Notes: generated by a model not told the origin, from the letters alone. A DNA stretch of 42,899 nucleotides from Candidatus Nomurabacteria bacterium (GCA_943349725.1 CALQZP010000003.1:1-42899); one strand, 5' to 3'. Shown: positions 1 through 10,507, counted from the first letter of the stretch. A program made the numbers and translations.

Positions 1-720
1 CATGAAGATAAAGAAGGTCTGTTGCAAGAAGCCTATGAAGCGTTAAGTAAGATGTCTCCCGAAGATAGAGCCTGTTTGCTTCCCGCTATGGTGAATGAAG
101 TACATCTTTTCAATGATGGAAACGGTAGAACAAGTAGGGTACTCCATACACTCTTATGTGCGCATGATTCCAAAGAGTCTTTTGAGCAAGCTCTCGCTAC
201 TGCCGTCGGGCCAGACGGCAAATTCGACGCTCCCAATTTCGACCCTTCAATTGTAGGAACTGACCGAGAAAAGATTATTTTTATCCGGCACGGAATAAAA
301 TTTGCGAATGAAACCGATTGGTCTCCTATTGCTCCCGATGACATGAGGGGGTTTATTGACGCCACAGTAAAGCCCGAAACGCCGAATGGAAAGAGGCTTA
401 TGCATATGTGGAATGACGATGGGGGATATGTCTTTATTGCTGCGTATGAACTCTTAAAGGAGAGAGACCTTCTGGAAAGGTCAAAAGTTCCAAATGGAGC
501 AGGAGACATTCTGTCTCCTGTGAAGATGGAACAGGCAATCTCAGCAGGGGACTGGGAGGCAATTTTTGAAAGATACTATTCAATAAAAAGAGAACACGCT
601 CGACTCTTAGTTGATGCTTTTGTTGAACCGGATAAATACAAGTGTATGGATGGCTCAATGAATTTAAAGGACTACTTTAAGAGTGAGGTCCAGAGGAGGT
701 TTGAAAAGAATCGTTCTTAA
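1..720 (+). CDS. Fic/DOC family protein, 5'-truncated by window edge
   Basis: Frame open to position 1 (HEDKEGLLQEAYEAL...). Fic-type motif VNEVHLFNDGNGRTSR. Confidence 0.8.
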   Translation, partial: HEDKEGLLQEAYEALSKMSPEDRACLLPAMVNEVHLFNDGNGRTSRVLHTLLCAHDSKESFEQALATAVGPDGKFDAPNFDPSIVGTDREKIIFIRHGIKFANETDWSPIAPDDMRGFIDATVKPETPNGKRLMHMWNDDGGYVFIAAYELLKERDLLERSKVPNGAGDILSPVKMEQAISAGDWEAIFERYYSIKREHARLLVDAFVEPDKYKCMDGSMNLKDYFKSEVQRRFEKNRS

Positions 721-735
721 GCTGTAATTTTCTTG

Positions 736-755
736 ATTCCAGCTTTCGCTGGAAT
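736..755. repeat. Short palindrome ATTCCAGCTTTCGCTGGAAT
   Basis: Inverted repeat ATTCCAGC-tttc-GCTGGAAT directly upstream of the GC-rich double-hairpin repeat. Confidence 0.6.
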
Positions 756-769
756 GACGAAAAAGAAGG

Positions 770-822
770 GACACCACCACCTCGCCTTCGGCACCCCTCC
801 TCAACAGAGGAGGGGGACAAAA
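770..822. repeat. GC-rich double-hairpin repeat, intergenic copy A
   Basis: acaccaccacctcgccttcggcacccctcctcaacagaggaggggga. Near-identical to segments inside guaB (22960-23008) and guaA (23704-23758). Confidence 0.75.
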
Positions 823-845
823 GAAGCCTGTGGATAAACCTATTG

Positions 846-937
846 ACCCCGTTAGAAATAGGACGCCGGACGCGGGATAAAAGCCTTTAGATTGGGCGGG
901 AATAGTTAAAACAGGCGTCCGCGATTTCTAACGGGGT
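846..937. repeat. MITE-like inverted repeat with 14-bp perfect termini
   Basis: ACCCCGTTAGAAAT (846-859) and ATTTCTAACGGGGT (924-937) are exact reverse complements. Both arms continue inward with GGACGCC/GGCGTCC. Confidence 0.7.
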
Positions 938-1163
938 TGACAGGAAGAGGGCTTTAGAGTAGACTCCTTGGCACCTGCGGAAAGAGTGAGTTCCGTCCCT
1001 GCGGGCAAGGATTTAAAGGCTCTGTCCTATAATATCTTGCTAAGCATCAACTAGTAATCCATTTAAACAAAAAAGACCCAACTTAGAGAAGGGCCTTTTT
1101 CTTTTTGTGTATTTTGAGTGCGTGAGTTTTACCTATTATTAGTCGCCTAATTTTAGAAACGTC

Positions 1164-4100
1164 ATGGGTAACCAACCACAGCAGGCACTGACCACCGGTG
1201 CAAGGCCAAAGAAGCACTTTGGAGCGTACAAGGAACCGCTCACCACGCTTCCGAACCTTGTGGAACCACAAGTTGAGTCGTTTAAGTGGCTTCTTGAAAC
1301 CGGACTCAAGGAAGTGTTTTCCGAGTTTTCGTCTATCAAGGACTACTCCGGGAAAAAGTTTGAATTGGACTTTACCGGTTTCAAACTGCAGGAACCCAAG
1401 TACGACGAATTCTACGCCAAGAACAACAAGCTCTCCTACGAGGCACCCCTCAAGGTGACGGTTCGTCTTAAGAACAAGATTGTCGGCAGTGTGAAGGAGC
1501 AGGAAATCTTCATGACGGATTTCCCGCTTCAGACACAGCATGGCACCTTTATCATCTCTGGTATTGAACGCGTTATCGTCCCCCAGCTCGCGCGTTCATT
1601 TGGTGTGTTCTTTACCTCTGAAGAAATAAAAGGCCGAAAGTATTTTGGCGCGAAGATTATTCCCGCACGTGGAGCTTGGATCGAAATTGAAACCGATGTA
1701 GACGGTGCGCTCTTTGTGCGCATTGATCGCAAGCGAAAGTTTTCGGTGACCTCACTCCTACGTGTACTCGCGCAGACCAAGGTGGCGAAAGGAGAGCCGA
1801 AGCCGAAGGACACTTTTGGCGAGAAGGAAATGTTTGACCTGTTCAAGCACAACCCTGCCGGTGAGGCGCATCTTAAGGCGACCATCGCCAAGGACCACGC
1901 GAAGACAACGGACGAAGCCTTCGTTGAGATTCACAAGCGTCTCCGCGATGGGGAAATCGGTAGTGTGGACAATGCCAAGGAGTTTATTTTCTCTATTTTT
2001 GAAACCGAGCGCTACGACCTCTCCAAGGTGGGACGTTTCCGCTTCAACAAGCGTTTTGCTAAACCGATGGACGAAAAGGAGCTTGACCGCCGAACGATTT
2101 CACTCGCCGACCTTGTGACCATCGTTTCCAATGTTATTACCCTCAACAACACATCGGACGCGAAGGAAGACGATATTGACCACCTCGGCTCACGTCGTGT
2201 GCGTTTTGTAGGTGAGCTCTTCCAGCAAAAAATTCGTGTCGGTATGGCGCAAATCAAGCGAAATATTCAAGACCGTATGTCCACTGTGGAGAGCGATGTC
2301 ACCCTTCCGGTGAACTTCATTTCTCCGAAACCTTTGCAGGCACGCATCAAAGAATTTTTCACTACGAACCAGCTCTCGCAGTTTATGCAACAGGAGAACA
2401 TTCTCTCCGAGCTTGAACACTTGCGCACCCTCTCGGCCCTTGGTCCCGGAGGTCTTACGCGTGAGCGCGCCGGCTTTGAAGTGCGTGACGTACATCCGTC
2501 TCACTATGGACGTCTTTGTCCCATTCATACACCTGAAGGTCCGAACATCGGTCTCATTTTGCGCCTTTCCACCTACGCACGCCTCAACAACTTTGGGATG
2601 ATTGAAACTCCTTACGTGAAGGTGAAGAACGGAAAAATCACTAAAGAGGTCCAGTATCTGAACGCTCTTGAAGAGGAAAACTTCAAAATTGCGCACGCGG
2701 CTACGAAGTACGACAAAGAGGGAACCATCCTTGTAGAAGAGGTGGAAGTGCGTCTCAACGGAAAGCCGGAACTGGTGGCACGTGAAGATGTGGACTATAT
2801 GGACGTTGCGACCAACCAAGCATTTTCCATCGCGACCTCTATGATTCCGTTCCTGAACCACGACGACGCGAACCGAGCGCTGATGGGTTCCAACATGCAG
2901 AAACAAGCGACTCCGTGTCTCATCCCCGAGGCACCGCTTGTCGCTACGGGTATTGAAGAGACTGCGGCGCGCGACACAGGGCGACTGATAATCGCGGAGG
3001 AAGATGGTGTGATTAGCCACGTGGATGCTCGAAAGATTGCACTCAAGAACGGTAAAGGTAAGGAAAAGGAATATACCCTTGTCAACTTTTCCCGAACCAA
3101 CGGCTTCACTTCTTCGCATCAACGTCCGACGGTTTCTCTTGGACAGAAAGTGTCACGGGGCGATGTGCTTTCCGACACTTCTTCAAGTGATGCGGGGCAG
3201 ATGGCGCTTGGACAAAACATTCTTATCGCCTTTATGTCTTGGTCAGGTTCAAACTACGAAGACGCTATCATTATTTCCGAGCGTCTCGTGAAGGACAGCA
3301 GGTTTACGAGCGTGCACATTGAAGAGTTCGTCATCAACGTTCGCGATACAAAGCTTGGACCCGAGATTACGACACACGACATTCCGAATGTCGGTGAAAG
3401 TAAACTCAAGAACCTAGATGAAGACGGTGTCGTGCGCATCGGTGCGGAGGTCCGCCCTGGCGACATTCTCGTCGGCAAAATCACTCCAAAAGGCGAGACC
3501 CAGCTCACTCCGGAAGAACGCCTCCTTCGCTCACTCTTCGGTGAGAAGGCGCGCGATGTAAAGGATACCTCAAAGCGCATGGAGAACGGAAAGCGCGGAC
3601 GCATTATTGCGGTGAAAGTATTTTCACGCGAGAAGGGCGACAAACTTGAATCGGGTATCATCAAGCGCATTCATATTGAAGTCGCGGAACTGCGCGCCGC
3701 CTCCGTTGGTGATAAGCTCGCCGGACGACACGGGAATAAAGGTGTTATTTCCAAAGTGCTTCCCGAAGAGGATATGCCGTATATGGCCGACGGACGACCT
3801 GTGGATATGATTCTCACACCACTTGGTGTGCCGAGCCGTATGAACCTTGGTCAAATTTTGGAACTCCACCTTGGACTTGCGGCAAACACACTTGGGTATC
3901 AGGCCATCGTCCCACCGTTTGCCGGCGCGAATGATACTGAAATCAAAGAGGAGCTTGTGAAGGCAGGATTTAACGAATCGGGAAAGATGAAACTCTTTGA
4001 CGGACGCACCGGAGATAGCTTCAGTCAAGACATCGCCGTCGGCTATATGTACATCATGAAGCTTCACCACATGGTGGAAGATAAGATTCATATGCGCTCT

Positions 4101-4454
4101 ATCGGTCCGTACTCGCTCATTACCCAGCAACCGCTCGGAGGAAAGGCACAAGGCGGAGGACAACGCTTTGGAGAAATGGAGGTCTGGGCACTCCTCGGTC
4201 ACGGCGCCGCCTACACGCTTCGTGAAATGCTCACGATTAAATCCGACGACATTCTTGGTCGCTCCGCAGCCTTTGACGCGATTGTGAAGGGCGAGCGCAT
4301 TACGCAGATGAACGCGCCCGCGTCGTTCAGTGTGCTTCTTAACACACTTCGCGGATTGGCACTTGATATTGAGCTCAAGAAAGAAGGAGAGACGGGACTT
4401 GAGCTTCCCGCAAAACGGTCGAGCACTTACGAGCGAAAGCGAAGTACTCGGTAA
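1164..4454 (+). CDS. rpoB: DNA-directed RNA polymerase subunit beta
   Basis: 1096 aa with RpoB motifs (GPGGLTRERAGFEVRDVHPSHYGRLCPIHTPEGPNIGL; GDKLAGRHGNKGVISKVLPEEDMPY; GGKAQGGGQRFGEMEVWALLGHGAAYTLREMLTIKSDD). Confidence 0.99.
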   Translation: MGNQPQQALTTGARPKKHFGAYKEPLTTLPNLVEPQVESFKWLLETGLKEVFSEFSSIKDYSGKKFELDFTGFKLQEPKYDEFYAKNNKLSYEAPLKVTVRLKNKIVGSVKEQEIFMTDFPLQTQHGTFIISGIERVIVPQLARSFGVFFTSEEIKGRKYFGAKIIPARGAWIEIETDVDGALFVRIDRKRKFSVTSLLRVLAQTKVAKGEPKPKDTFGEKEMFDLFKHNPAGEAHLKATIAKDHAKTTDEAFVEIHKRLRDGEIGSVDNAKEFIFSIFETERYDLSKVGRFRFNKRFAKPMDEKELDRRTISLADLVTIVSNVITLNNTSDAKEDDIDHLGSRRVRFVGELFQQKIRVGMAQIKRNIQDRMSTVESDVTLPVNFISPKPLQARIKEFFTTNQLSQFMQQENILSELEHLRTLSALGPGGLTRERAGFEVRDVHPSHYGRLCPIHTPEGPNIGLILRLSTYARLNNFGMIETPYVKVKNGKITKEVQYLNALEEENFKIAHAATKYDKEGTILVEEVEVRLNGKPELVAREDVDYMDVATNQAFSIATSMIPFLNHDDANRALMGSNMQKQATPCLIPEAPLVATGIEETAARDTGRLIIAEEDGVISHVDARKIALKNGKGKEKEYTLVNFSRTNGFTSSHQRPTVSLGQKVSRGDVLSDTSSSDAGQMALGQNILIAFMSWSGSNYEDAIIISERLVKDSRFTSVHIEEFVINVRDTKLGPEITTHDIPNVGESKLKNLDEDGVVRIGAEVRPGDILVGKITPKGETQLTPEERLLRSLFGEKARDVKDTSKRMENGKRGRIIAVKVFSREKGDKLESGIIKRIHIEVAELRAASVGDKLAGRHGNKGVISKVLPEEDMPYMADGRPVDMILTPLGVPSRMNLGQILELHLGLAANTLGYQAIVPPFAGANDTEIKEELVKAGFNESGKMKLFDGRTGDSFSQDIAVGYMYIMKLHHMVEDKIHMRSIGPYSLITQQPLGGKAQGGGQRFGEMEVWALLGHGAAYTLREMLTIKSDDILGRSAAFDAIVKGERITQMNAPASFSVLLNTLRGLALDIELKKEGETGLELPAKRSSTYERKRSTR

Positions 4455-4455
4455 A

Positions 4456-4553
4456 ACCAATCAACTAATTACTAATGCTACTAATACCAACAAATAAGAC
4501 CCGAATCGAATTAGCAGGTATTAGCAGATTAGTCTCATTCGTAGATTAGTTTT
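4456..4553. repeat. Word-type imperfect inverted repeat (family I, copy 1)
   Basis: accaatcaactaattactaatgctactaataccaacaaataag ... attagcaggtattagcagattagtctcattcgtagattagt. The two halves are imperfect reverse complements in the rpoB-rpoC gap. Confidence 0.6.
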
Positions 4554-4563
4554 TCTAAAAAAT

Positions 4564-7500
4564 ATGAAATCAAAAACAATTGCAAATATAAACGACTTTG
4601 ATTCAGTGTTCCTGAAGCTTGCGTCTCCCGAAAATATCAAGGAGTGGTCTTTCGGCGAGATTACAAAGCCCGAGACCATCAACTACCGCACCCAACGAAG
4701 CGAGAAGAACGGTCTCTTTGATGAGCGCATCTTTGGTCCCGACCGTGACTACGAATGTTACTGTGGAAAATACCGAGGCGTTCGCTACAAGGGCATCGTC
4801 TGTGAAAAATGTGGCGTGGAGCTCACACGCTCAATCGTGCGCCGTGAGCGCATGGGCCACATTGAACTCTCAACTCCGGTCTCACACATCTGGTTCCTCC
4901 GCAGTATGCCGTCTCGTCTCGGCCTCCTTCTGGGGATGCCGTCCGGCGACCTTGAAAAGGTTATCTACTTTGCCGGTTACCTCATTACCAAGGTTGACCG
5001 AGAGGAACGTGCGCGACTCTTGCGAGAACTTGATAACGAATACAAGGCAAAGGTGAAGGCGCTCACGACCGAAAAAGATCGCGATGCGCTTAAGGAACGC
5101 TACCTTGCCGCCAAGCACGAGATTGAGGGTATCACCGAAGGCGCAGTGCTTGATGAAGTGCAGTACCACTCATTTTCGCTCAAGTACGGCACTCTTTTTG
5201 AGGCGGGTGTCGGCGCGGAAGCCATTTACAATCTTCTTTCCGCGATGGACCTTTTGGCCGTTCAGAAATCACTTGAAGAGCAGATTGATAAAGTGAGCTC
5301 CATTGAACGTGACCGCATGAATAAACGACTCTCGCTTATGCGCTCTATGTCGCGCGCGAACATTAATCCGACCTGGATGTTCCTCACGAGCATTCCGGTT
5401 ATTCCGCCTGCGCTTCGTCCGATGGTTCCGCTTGATGGTGGACGCTACGCGACGAGCGACGTGAACGACCTGTATCGCCGTGTCATCAACCGCAACAATC
5501 GTTTGAAGAAGCTCAAAGAAATCAGCGCACCTGATGTTATTCTCCGCAACGAAAAGCGTATTCTCCAGGAGGCCGTTGACTCACTCATTGATAATTCCAT
5601 TCGTCATGGTGGAGGCACGGCGGGAGCGCTCACGGCTTCACAGCGTCGCCCACTAAAGTCTCTTTCTGACAACCTCAAAGGTAAGCGTGGTCTTTTCCGC
5701 CAGAATCTTCTCGGTAAACGTGTAGACTACTCGGGACGTTCTGTTATCGTTGTGGGTCCCGACCTCAAGCTAAACCAGTGCGGTCTTCCGAAACATATGG
5801 CGCTTGAGCTCTTCCGCCCGTTTGTCATTTCAAAGCTTCTTAAGCAGGAACTCGCGTTCAACATCCGCGGAGCGGGCCGTCTTATTGAAGAAGGTGTGCC
5901 CGAAGTGTGGGCCATCCTTGAAGATGTCATCAAGAACAAGTATGTGCTTCTCAACCGCGCACCTACTCTCCATCGTCTCGGTATTCAGGCCTTCCAACCG
6001 GTGCTCATTGAAGGTAACGCCATTCAAGTGCATCCGCTCGTGTGTACCGCCTTTAACGCGGACTTCGACGGTGACCAAATGGCCGTACACGTACCGCTTT
6101 CTGAGGAAGCTCAATTGGAGGCAAGTGAAATTATGGCTGCGCACAAGAACATTTTGAAGCCAGGTTCTGGTGAGCCGATTGTGTCAGGAAAAATGTTGGA
6201 CATCGTACTCGGGTGTTGGTGGATGACCAAGGTGCTTCCCGGCGCCAAGGGTGAAGGTAAGATATTTGCAAGGCCTAACAACGCGATTACCGCATGGGAC
6301 TTCGGTGTGGTAGATTTTCGCGCGAAAATCAAAGTGCTTGCCACCGATCATGAGAAATATAAGGAATATGATGGTAAGGTGTTTGAGACAACTGTCGGAC
6401 GACTCTTGTTCAACTCGGTGCTTCCGAACGACTACGCCTTTATGAACAAGGAGATTGAACGAAAATCAATGGCGAATCTCGTGGGTGACCTTATCAATCG
6501 CTACGGCATTGCCGGAATCCCCGCGATTATGGACCGCATCAAGGCGTTTGGTTTCAAGTACGCGACTCTCTCGGGTATTACCTGGGGTATTGATGACGTA
6601 AAGGTTCCGCCGGGCAAGTGGGATGTCGTTAATAAGGCGAAGGAGAAATCCGAACTTGCCTACTCGCAGTGGCGCGATGGACTTCTCTCCGAAGAAGAGA
6701 GAAAGCGCAAGAATATTGAGATTTGGCACGCCGCGAAAAGCGAAGTGGAAAAACTCATTCCCGAATCACTGGATAAAAACGGTTCTGTCTTTGACATGGT
6801 CTACTCCGGTGCTCGTGGTAGCTTCTCACAAATCACGCAAATGGCTGGTATGAAGGGTCTTATTCAGAATACCGCCGGAGAGACCATTGAATTCCCGATT
6901 CTCTCCTGTATGAAAGAAGGTCTTACCCCAATTGAGTATTTCATTACTACTCACGGTTCACGCAAGGGACTTACCGACACCGCGCTCAATACCGCGAAAG
7001 CTGGGTACCTTACCCGTAAACTCTTCGTTGTCGCGCAGGACGTAATGGTGTCCGAACTGGATTGCGGTACGAAAGAGGGAATACAGATTACTCGCGGTAG
7101 TGCTTCGGGCATGGATGTCCAGCTCGCGAAGAATATTCGTGGACGCTTCCTCGCTGGAGATGTGCTAGACGCCAATGGAGCGGTCTTGTTTAAGAAGGGC
7201 GATTTGCTTTCAAAGATGGATGCGACTCAAATTCAGGAAACAGGTGTCGGCTCGGTTTCGGTGCGCTCCCCGCTCACCTGTAAGAGCGTCTCGGGTGTCT
7301 GTCAGCAGTGTTATGGTCTTGATCTCGGTAAGCACGAGGTTGTAGGTCTCGGTGAGGCGGTGGGAACGGTGGCCGCGCAAGCTATCGGTGAACCTGGAAC
7401 ACAGCTTACGATGCGTACCTTCCACACCGGTGGTGTGTCCACCCTCGGTGGAGACATTACCCAAGGTCTTCCTCGCGTTGAGGAACTCTTTGAGAAGCGT

Positions 7501-8259
7501 TCCCCGAAGAACCCTGCCGTGGTCGCACGCGTAGATGGAGTGATTGCCGAAATCAAAGACCTTGGTAAAGAGAAGGTGATTACCATCCTTCCCGATATCG
7601 CTGATAAGGCAAAGACCACCAAGAAGAAGAGCGAGTCCGAATATACAACAAGCTACAACCGCATTCCACTGGTGAAGGTGGGTGACCGTGTGAAGAAGGG
7701 TGACCTCCTCACCGACGGTGCTGCCGACATTGACGAACTCTTCAAGTACGGTGGCAAAGAACGCGCCCAAGACTATATCATCACTGAAGTTACGAAACCG
7801 TATGAACTGCAAGGAGAGACCGTGTCACGAAAGCATATTGAAACAATTGTCCGCCAGATGTTCTTCCGTCGCAAGGTGAAGGATCAGGGAGGCACAACGC
7901 TCTCGGTTGGTGATATCGTAGACCCACTCACGCTCTCGCGCGAAAACGCAGCTGCGAAAGAACGCGGAGGTGAAGAGGCAAAGGCCGACTCAATGGTTAT
8001 GGGAATTTCCGAAGTATCACTCTCACGCCGAAGCTTCCTTTCAGCCGCATCCTTCCAATACACCACTCGCGTCCTCATCAACTCCGCGGTGCGCGGTAGC
8101 AAGGACACGCTTCAGGGTCTTATGGAAAACGTCATCATTGGTCGTCTTATCCCCGCCGGAACCGGCTTCAAGGGTGGACCCAAGGCAGCGATGATTGCAA
8201 AACTCCAAAAAGAACTTGAACCACAGATGTCCGAAGCGGAAGTAGAAGAAACCGCCTAA
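4564..8259 (+). CDS. rpoC: DNA-directed RNA polymerase subunit beta'
   Basis: 1231 aa; [16 protein letters not shown], zinc finger [38 protein letters not shown]. Confidence 0.99.
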   Translation: MKSKTIANINDFDSVFLKLASPENIKEWSFGEITKPETINYRTQRSEKNGLFDERIFGPDRDYECYCGKYRGVRYKGIVCEKCGVELTRSIVRRERMGHIELSTPVSHIWFLRSMPSRLGLLLGMPSGDLEKVIYFAGYLITKVDREERARLLRELDNEYKAKVKALTTEKDRDALKERYLAAKHEIEGITEGAVLDEVQYHSFSLKYGTLFEAGVGAEAIYNLLSAMDLLAVQKSLEEQIDKVSSIERDRMNKRLSLMRSMSRANINPTWMFLTSIPVIPPALRPMVPLDGGRYATSDVNDLYRRVINRNNRLKKLKEISAPDVILRNEKRILQEAVDSLIDNSIRHGGGTAGALTASQRRPLKSLSDNLKGKRGLFRQNLLGKRVDYSGRSVIVVGPDLKLNQCGLPKHMALELFRPFVISKLLKQELAFNIRGAGRLIEEGVPEVWAILEDVIKNKYVLLNRAPTLHRLGIQAFQPVLIEGNAIQVHPLVCTAFNADFDGDQMAVHVPLSEEAQLEASEIMAAHKNILKPGSGEPIVSGKMLDIVLGCWWMTKVLPGAKGEGKIFARPNNAITAWDFGVVDFRAKIKVLATDHEKYKEYDGKVFETTVGRLLFNSVLPNDYAFMNKEIERKSMANLVGDLINRYGIAGIPAIMDRIKAFGFKYATLSGITWGIDDVKVPPGKWDVVNKAKEKSELAYSQWRDGLLSEEERKRKNIEIWHAAKSEVEKLIPESLDKNGSVFDMVYSGARGSFSQITQMAGMKGLIQNTAGETIEFPILSCMKEGLTPIEYFITTHGSRKGLTDTALNTAKAGYLTRKLFVVAQDVMVSELDCGTKEGIQITRGSASGMDVQLAKNIRGRFLAGDVLDANGAVLFKKGDLLSKMDATQIQETGVGSVSVRSPLTCKSVSGVCQQCYGLDLGKHEVVGLGEAVGTVAAQAIGEPGTQLTMRTFHTGGVSTLGGDITQGLPRVEELFEKRSPKNPAVVARVDGVIAEIKDLGKEKVITILPDIADKAKTTKKKSESEYTTSYNRIPLVKVGDRVKKGDLLTDGAADIDELFKYGGKERAQDYIITEVTKPYELQGETVSRKHIETIVRQMFFRRKVKDQGGTTLSVGDIVDPLTLSRENAAAKERGGEEAKADSMVMGISEVSLSRRSFLSAASFQYTTRVLINSAVRGSKDTLQGLMENVIIGRLIPAGTGFKGGPKAAMIAKLQKELEPQMSEAEVEETA

Positions 8260-8274
8260 CCAAAACTCACAACT

Positions 8275-8314
8275 AACAACCCACAACTGGAATAGTCCTC
8301 CGTTGTGGGTTGTT
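8275..8314. repeat. Inverted repeat AACAACCCACAAC / GTTGTGGGTTGTT
   Basis: 13-bp perfect arms (8275-8287, 8302-8314), 14-nt loop, downstream of rpoC. No strong T-tract. Confidence 0.65.
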
Positions 8315-8338
8315 GGTAGTTAGTGGTAAGTTATAGGT

Positions 8339-9142
8339 ATGAGTACTCCTGTTGAACAAGGCGACGAACGTAAGTTGTTTGCGGGGGTCGCTTCATATTA
8401 TGCTAGGTTTCGTCCGTGGTATCCGAAAGAGATGTTTTCGTATCTCCGGCAGTATTTTGACTTGAGTGGAAAAGGACGACTACTTGACCTTGGGTGTGGA
8501 ACCGGGCAAATACTTCTTCCACTAGTTAAGGATTTCGAAGAGGTGGTTGGTCTCGACATTGAGCCAGATATGATTGCTGAAGCAAAAAAAGAAGCGCAAA
8601 AGCGGGGAGTGACGAATGTCCGCTGGGTTACAGGCAAAGCGGAAGATATCGGAGATATGGACGAACATTTCAGACTTGTGACCGCGGGGGCATCGCTTCA
8701 TTGGATGGACGGAGCAAAAGTGCTTCAAAAAATATATGATAGTCTGGAAAGGGGTGGTGGTGTCGCGCTTATCCAAAATCCGACTTCAGGCTGGACAAAC
8801 AACAAGGAGGAGTGGAAAAAAGTGCGCAAAGCTATCATCCAGAAATATCTGGGCGAGGAGCGACGCAACGGGTCCTTTCTTGCACAAGGGAAAGATTGGG
8901 AAGATTTACTTGAAGAATCTCCGTTTGGGGGTTATGAAGAGTGGACGCACGACTACGAAATTACCTGGACACTTGAACAGGCGATTGGATACTTATACTC
9001 CACTTCTTTTGCGGGGCGAGAAATGTTCGGCGAAAAGATAACTGCGTTTGAAAAGGAGCTTTCAGAAGCACTTCTTGAAATAGAACCAAGTGGTGTTTTC
9101 AGAGAGAAAGTGAAGGTACAAGTATTAACGTCTAAGAAATAG
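8339..9142 (+). CDS. Class I SAM-dependent methyltransferase
   Basis: Motif I LLDLGCGTGQILLPL and VVGLDIEPDMIAEAKK. Confidence 0.85.
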   Translation: MSTPVEQGDERKLFAGVASYYARFRPWYPKEMFSYLRQYFDLSGKGRLLDLGCGTGQILLPLVKDFEEVVGLDIEPDMIAEAKKEAQKRGVTNVRWVTGKAEDIGDMDEHFRLVTAGASLHWMDGAKVLQKIYDSLERGGGVALIQNPTSGWTNNKEEWKKVRKAIIQKYLGEERRNGSFLAQGKDWEDLLEESPFGGYEEWTHDYEITWTLEQAIGYLYSTSFAGREMFGEKITAFEKELSEALLEIEPSGVFREKVKVQVLTSKK

Positions 9143-9235
9143 CCACTACTCAGTACGTGTTACAATCTCACTATGGAGAAAGATTTTGATGGTTGGGGTG
9201 GGGAAATACAGGTATTCACCAGCGGATACTAGGGT

Positions 9236-9409
9236 ATGAAAGAAAATATATTTGAGACAATAAAAAAGATAGACGACAACGGTAAGGAGTACTGGTCTTC
9301 ACGCGAGCTTGGTGAAGTCCTAGAGTACTCTGATTATCGAAAGTTTTTGACGGTCGTAAATAAGGCTAAGATAGCCTGCGAGAACAATGGTGTGTCAGGT
9401 GGATTTTAG
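9236..9409 (+). pseudogene. DinD-like (DNA-damage-inducible protein D) N-terminal remnant, 57 codons
   Basis: Short ORF absent from the track: MKENIFETIKKIDDNGKEYWSSRELGEVLEYSDYRKFLTVVNKAKIACENNGVSGGF*. Resembles the DinD N-terminus (GxEfWsARdLqxlLgYxxwrnFltVIeKAkxAcenSG) and stops there. Confidence 0.6.
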
Positions 9410-9449
9410 ATGAGGTTTGGGCTATACTGACGGTAATAAATAAGCTGCT

Positions 9450-9644
9450 ATGAAAGATAAATTTTTCAAATTTTACGCCAATCTTCCCTTAAACCTGCGG
9501 AGGGAGATAGTGTTAGACTTGGGTGAAGAAAAAGGTGGTCCTGTTACGTGGGAAGTTGCCTACAGAGAAATCAATGGCAATACTCCAAAAGGCGATGAGA
9601 TTTTAGAAAAATTGATAGCTCTGAAATTTATTCCAACAGAATAA
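9450..9644 (+). CDS. Small hypothetical protein, first gene of a three-gene operon
   Basis: 64 aa, ATG start; stop at 9644 is 1 nt before the next ATG (9646). Confidence 0.6.
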   Translation: MKDKFFKFYANLPLNLRREIVLDLGEEKGGPVTWEVAYREINGNTPKGDEILEKLIALKFIPTE

Positions 9645-9645
9645 C

Positions 9646-9879
9646 ATGACCGACCAAAAAGAAATTGATACAGAAATTATAAATCTGGTTGTTGCGCGTC
9701 TCAAGAGCATTCCTGCGGATGCGCATCTTTCTGTTGGAGGAGACGAGGCCAAGACGATGAACTCGCAAGATTTGATTGCGGAAGTGAGGCAACAAAGTGA
9801 GATTGGGAAACAAATCGTGGAAAGCCAGTTATTTTTTCTCCGTTCTCTTGGAGACTTACCCATTGAAAGCAATGCGTAG
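9646..9879 (+). CDS. Small hypothetical protein, second gene of the operon
   Basis: 77 aa; its end overlaps the ATG (9872) of the caspase-like gene. Confidence 0.6.
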   Translation: MTDQKEIDTEIINLVVARLKSIPADAHLSVGGDEAKTMNSQDLIAEVRQQSEIGKQIVESQLFFLRSLGDLPIESNA

Positions 9880-10507
9880 TATTCTCATCACCAGGCCTCG
9901 TTATGAGTCTGCCACACATTATCTGTATCATTGGTCGGCGCTTTTGGTTCAGGTGGCACGGAGCGGCGGGAATAAAATCTTTGACTTGGAAAAGAAACGG
10001 GCTTCTCGAAAAAACGTAGAAAGCTATTTGGGTAAAAGAAAACCATCTGTTGTGATATTTAACGGTCACGGCGATACCCATTCTGTTGCGGGCCAAGACG
10101 GAGAAGAGTTAATAGTTTCGGGGCAAAATGCTGATTTACTCAAGGGCTGTGTCGTATTTATCAGGGCTTGTAGCGCGGGCAAGGTGCTTGGTCTTGAAAT
10201 AATGAAGCTCGGAGGTACATCCTTTATCGGTTACAAGGAACCTTTTCGGTTTTACAGCAATGAGAAGGAATATCTTAGCAAACCCTTGGAAGACGATTAT
10301 GCCCGCCCGTTCTTTGAAGCATCTAATCAGGTTGGTGTATCTCTCATAAAAGGTAAAACAGCGAAAGAGGCTGATGAAAATAGTAGAAAAGTATACAGAA
10401 AAATCATCTCTCGTTTACTCACGAGTAATGCCTCAAACTCCTTTGTTATACCAGACTTACTATGGAATATGCACCATCAAGTGTGCTATCAGAAAGAAGA
10501 GAAATAG
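9872..10507 (+). CDS. Caspase-fold (caspase/CHAT-like) His-Cys dyad protein
   Basis: 211 aa from internal ATG 9872 (track ORF 9797..10507). Candidate dyad: His in SVVIFNGHGDTHS, Cys in GCVVFIRACSAGKVLG, spaced as in caspase/CHAT-like proteins. Confidence 0.6.
   Translation: MRSILITRPRYESATHYLYHWSALLVQVARSGGNKIFDLEKKRASRKNVESYLGKRKPSVVIFNGHGDTHSVAGQDGEELIVSGQNADLLKGCVVFIRACSAGKVLGLEIMKLGGTSFIGYKEPFRFYSNEKEYLSKPLEDDYARPFFEASNQVGVSLIKGKTAKEADENSRKVYRKIISRLLTSNASNSFVIPDLLWNMHHQVCYQKEEK

Noticed and set aside
2190-3122. Long minus-strand ORF (310 aa) within rpoB, and similar antisense ORFs in rpoC, dnaG, rpoD and guaB
   Set aside because: Antisense shadows of highly conserved + strand genes; low-complexity translations, no recognisable domains.
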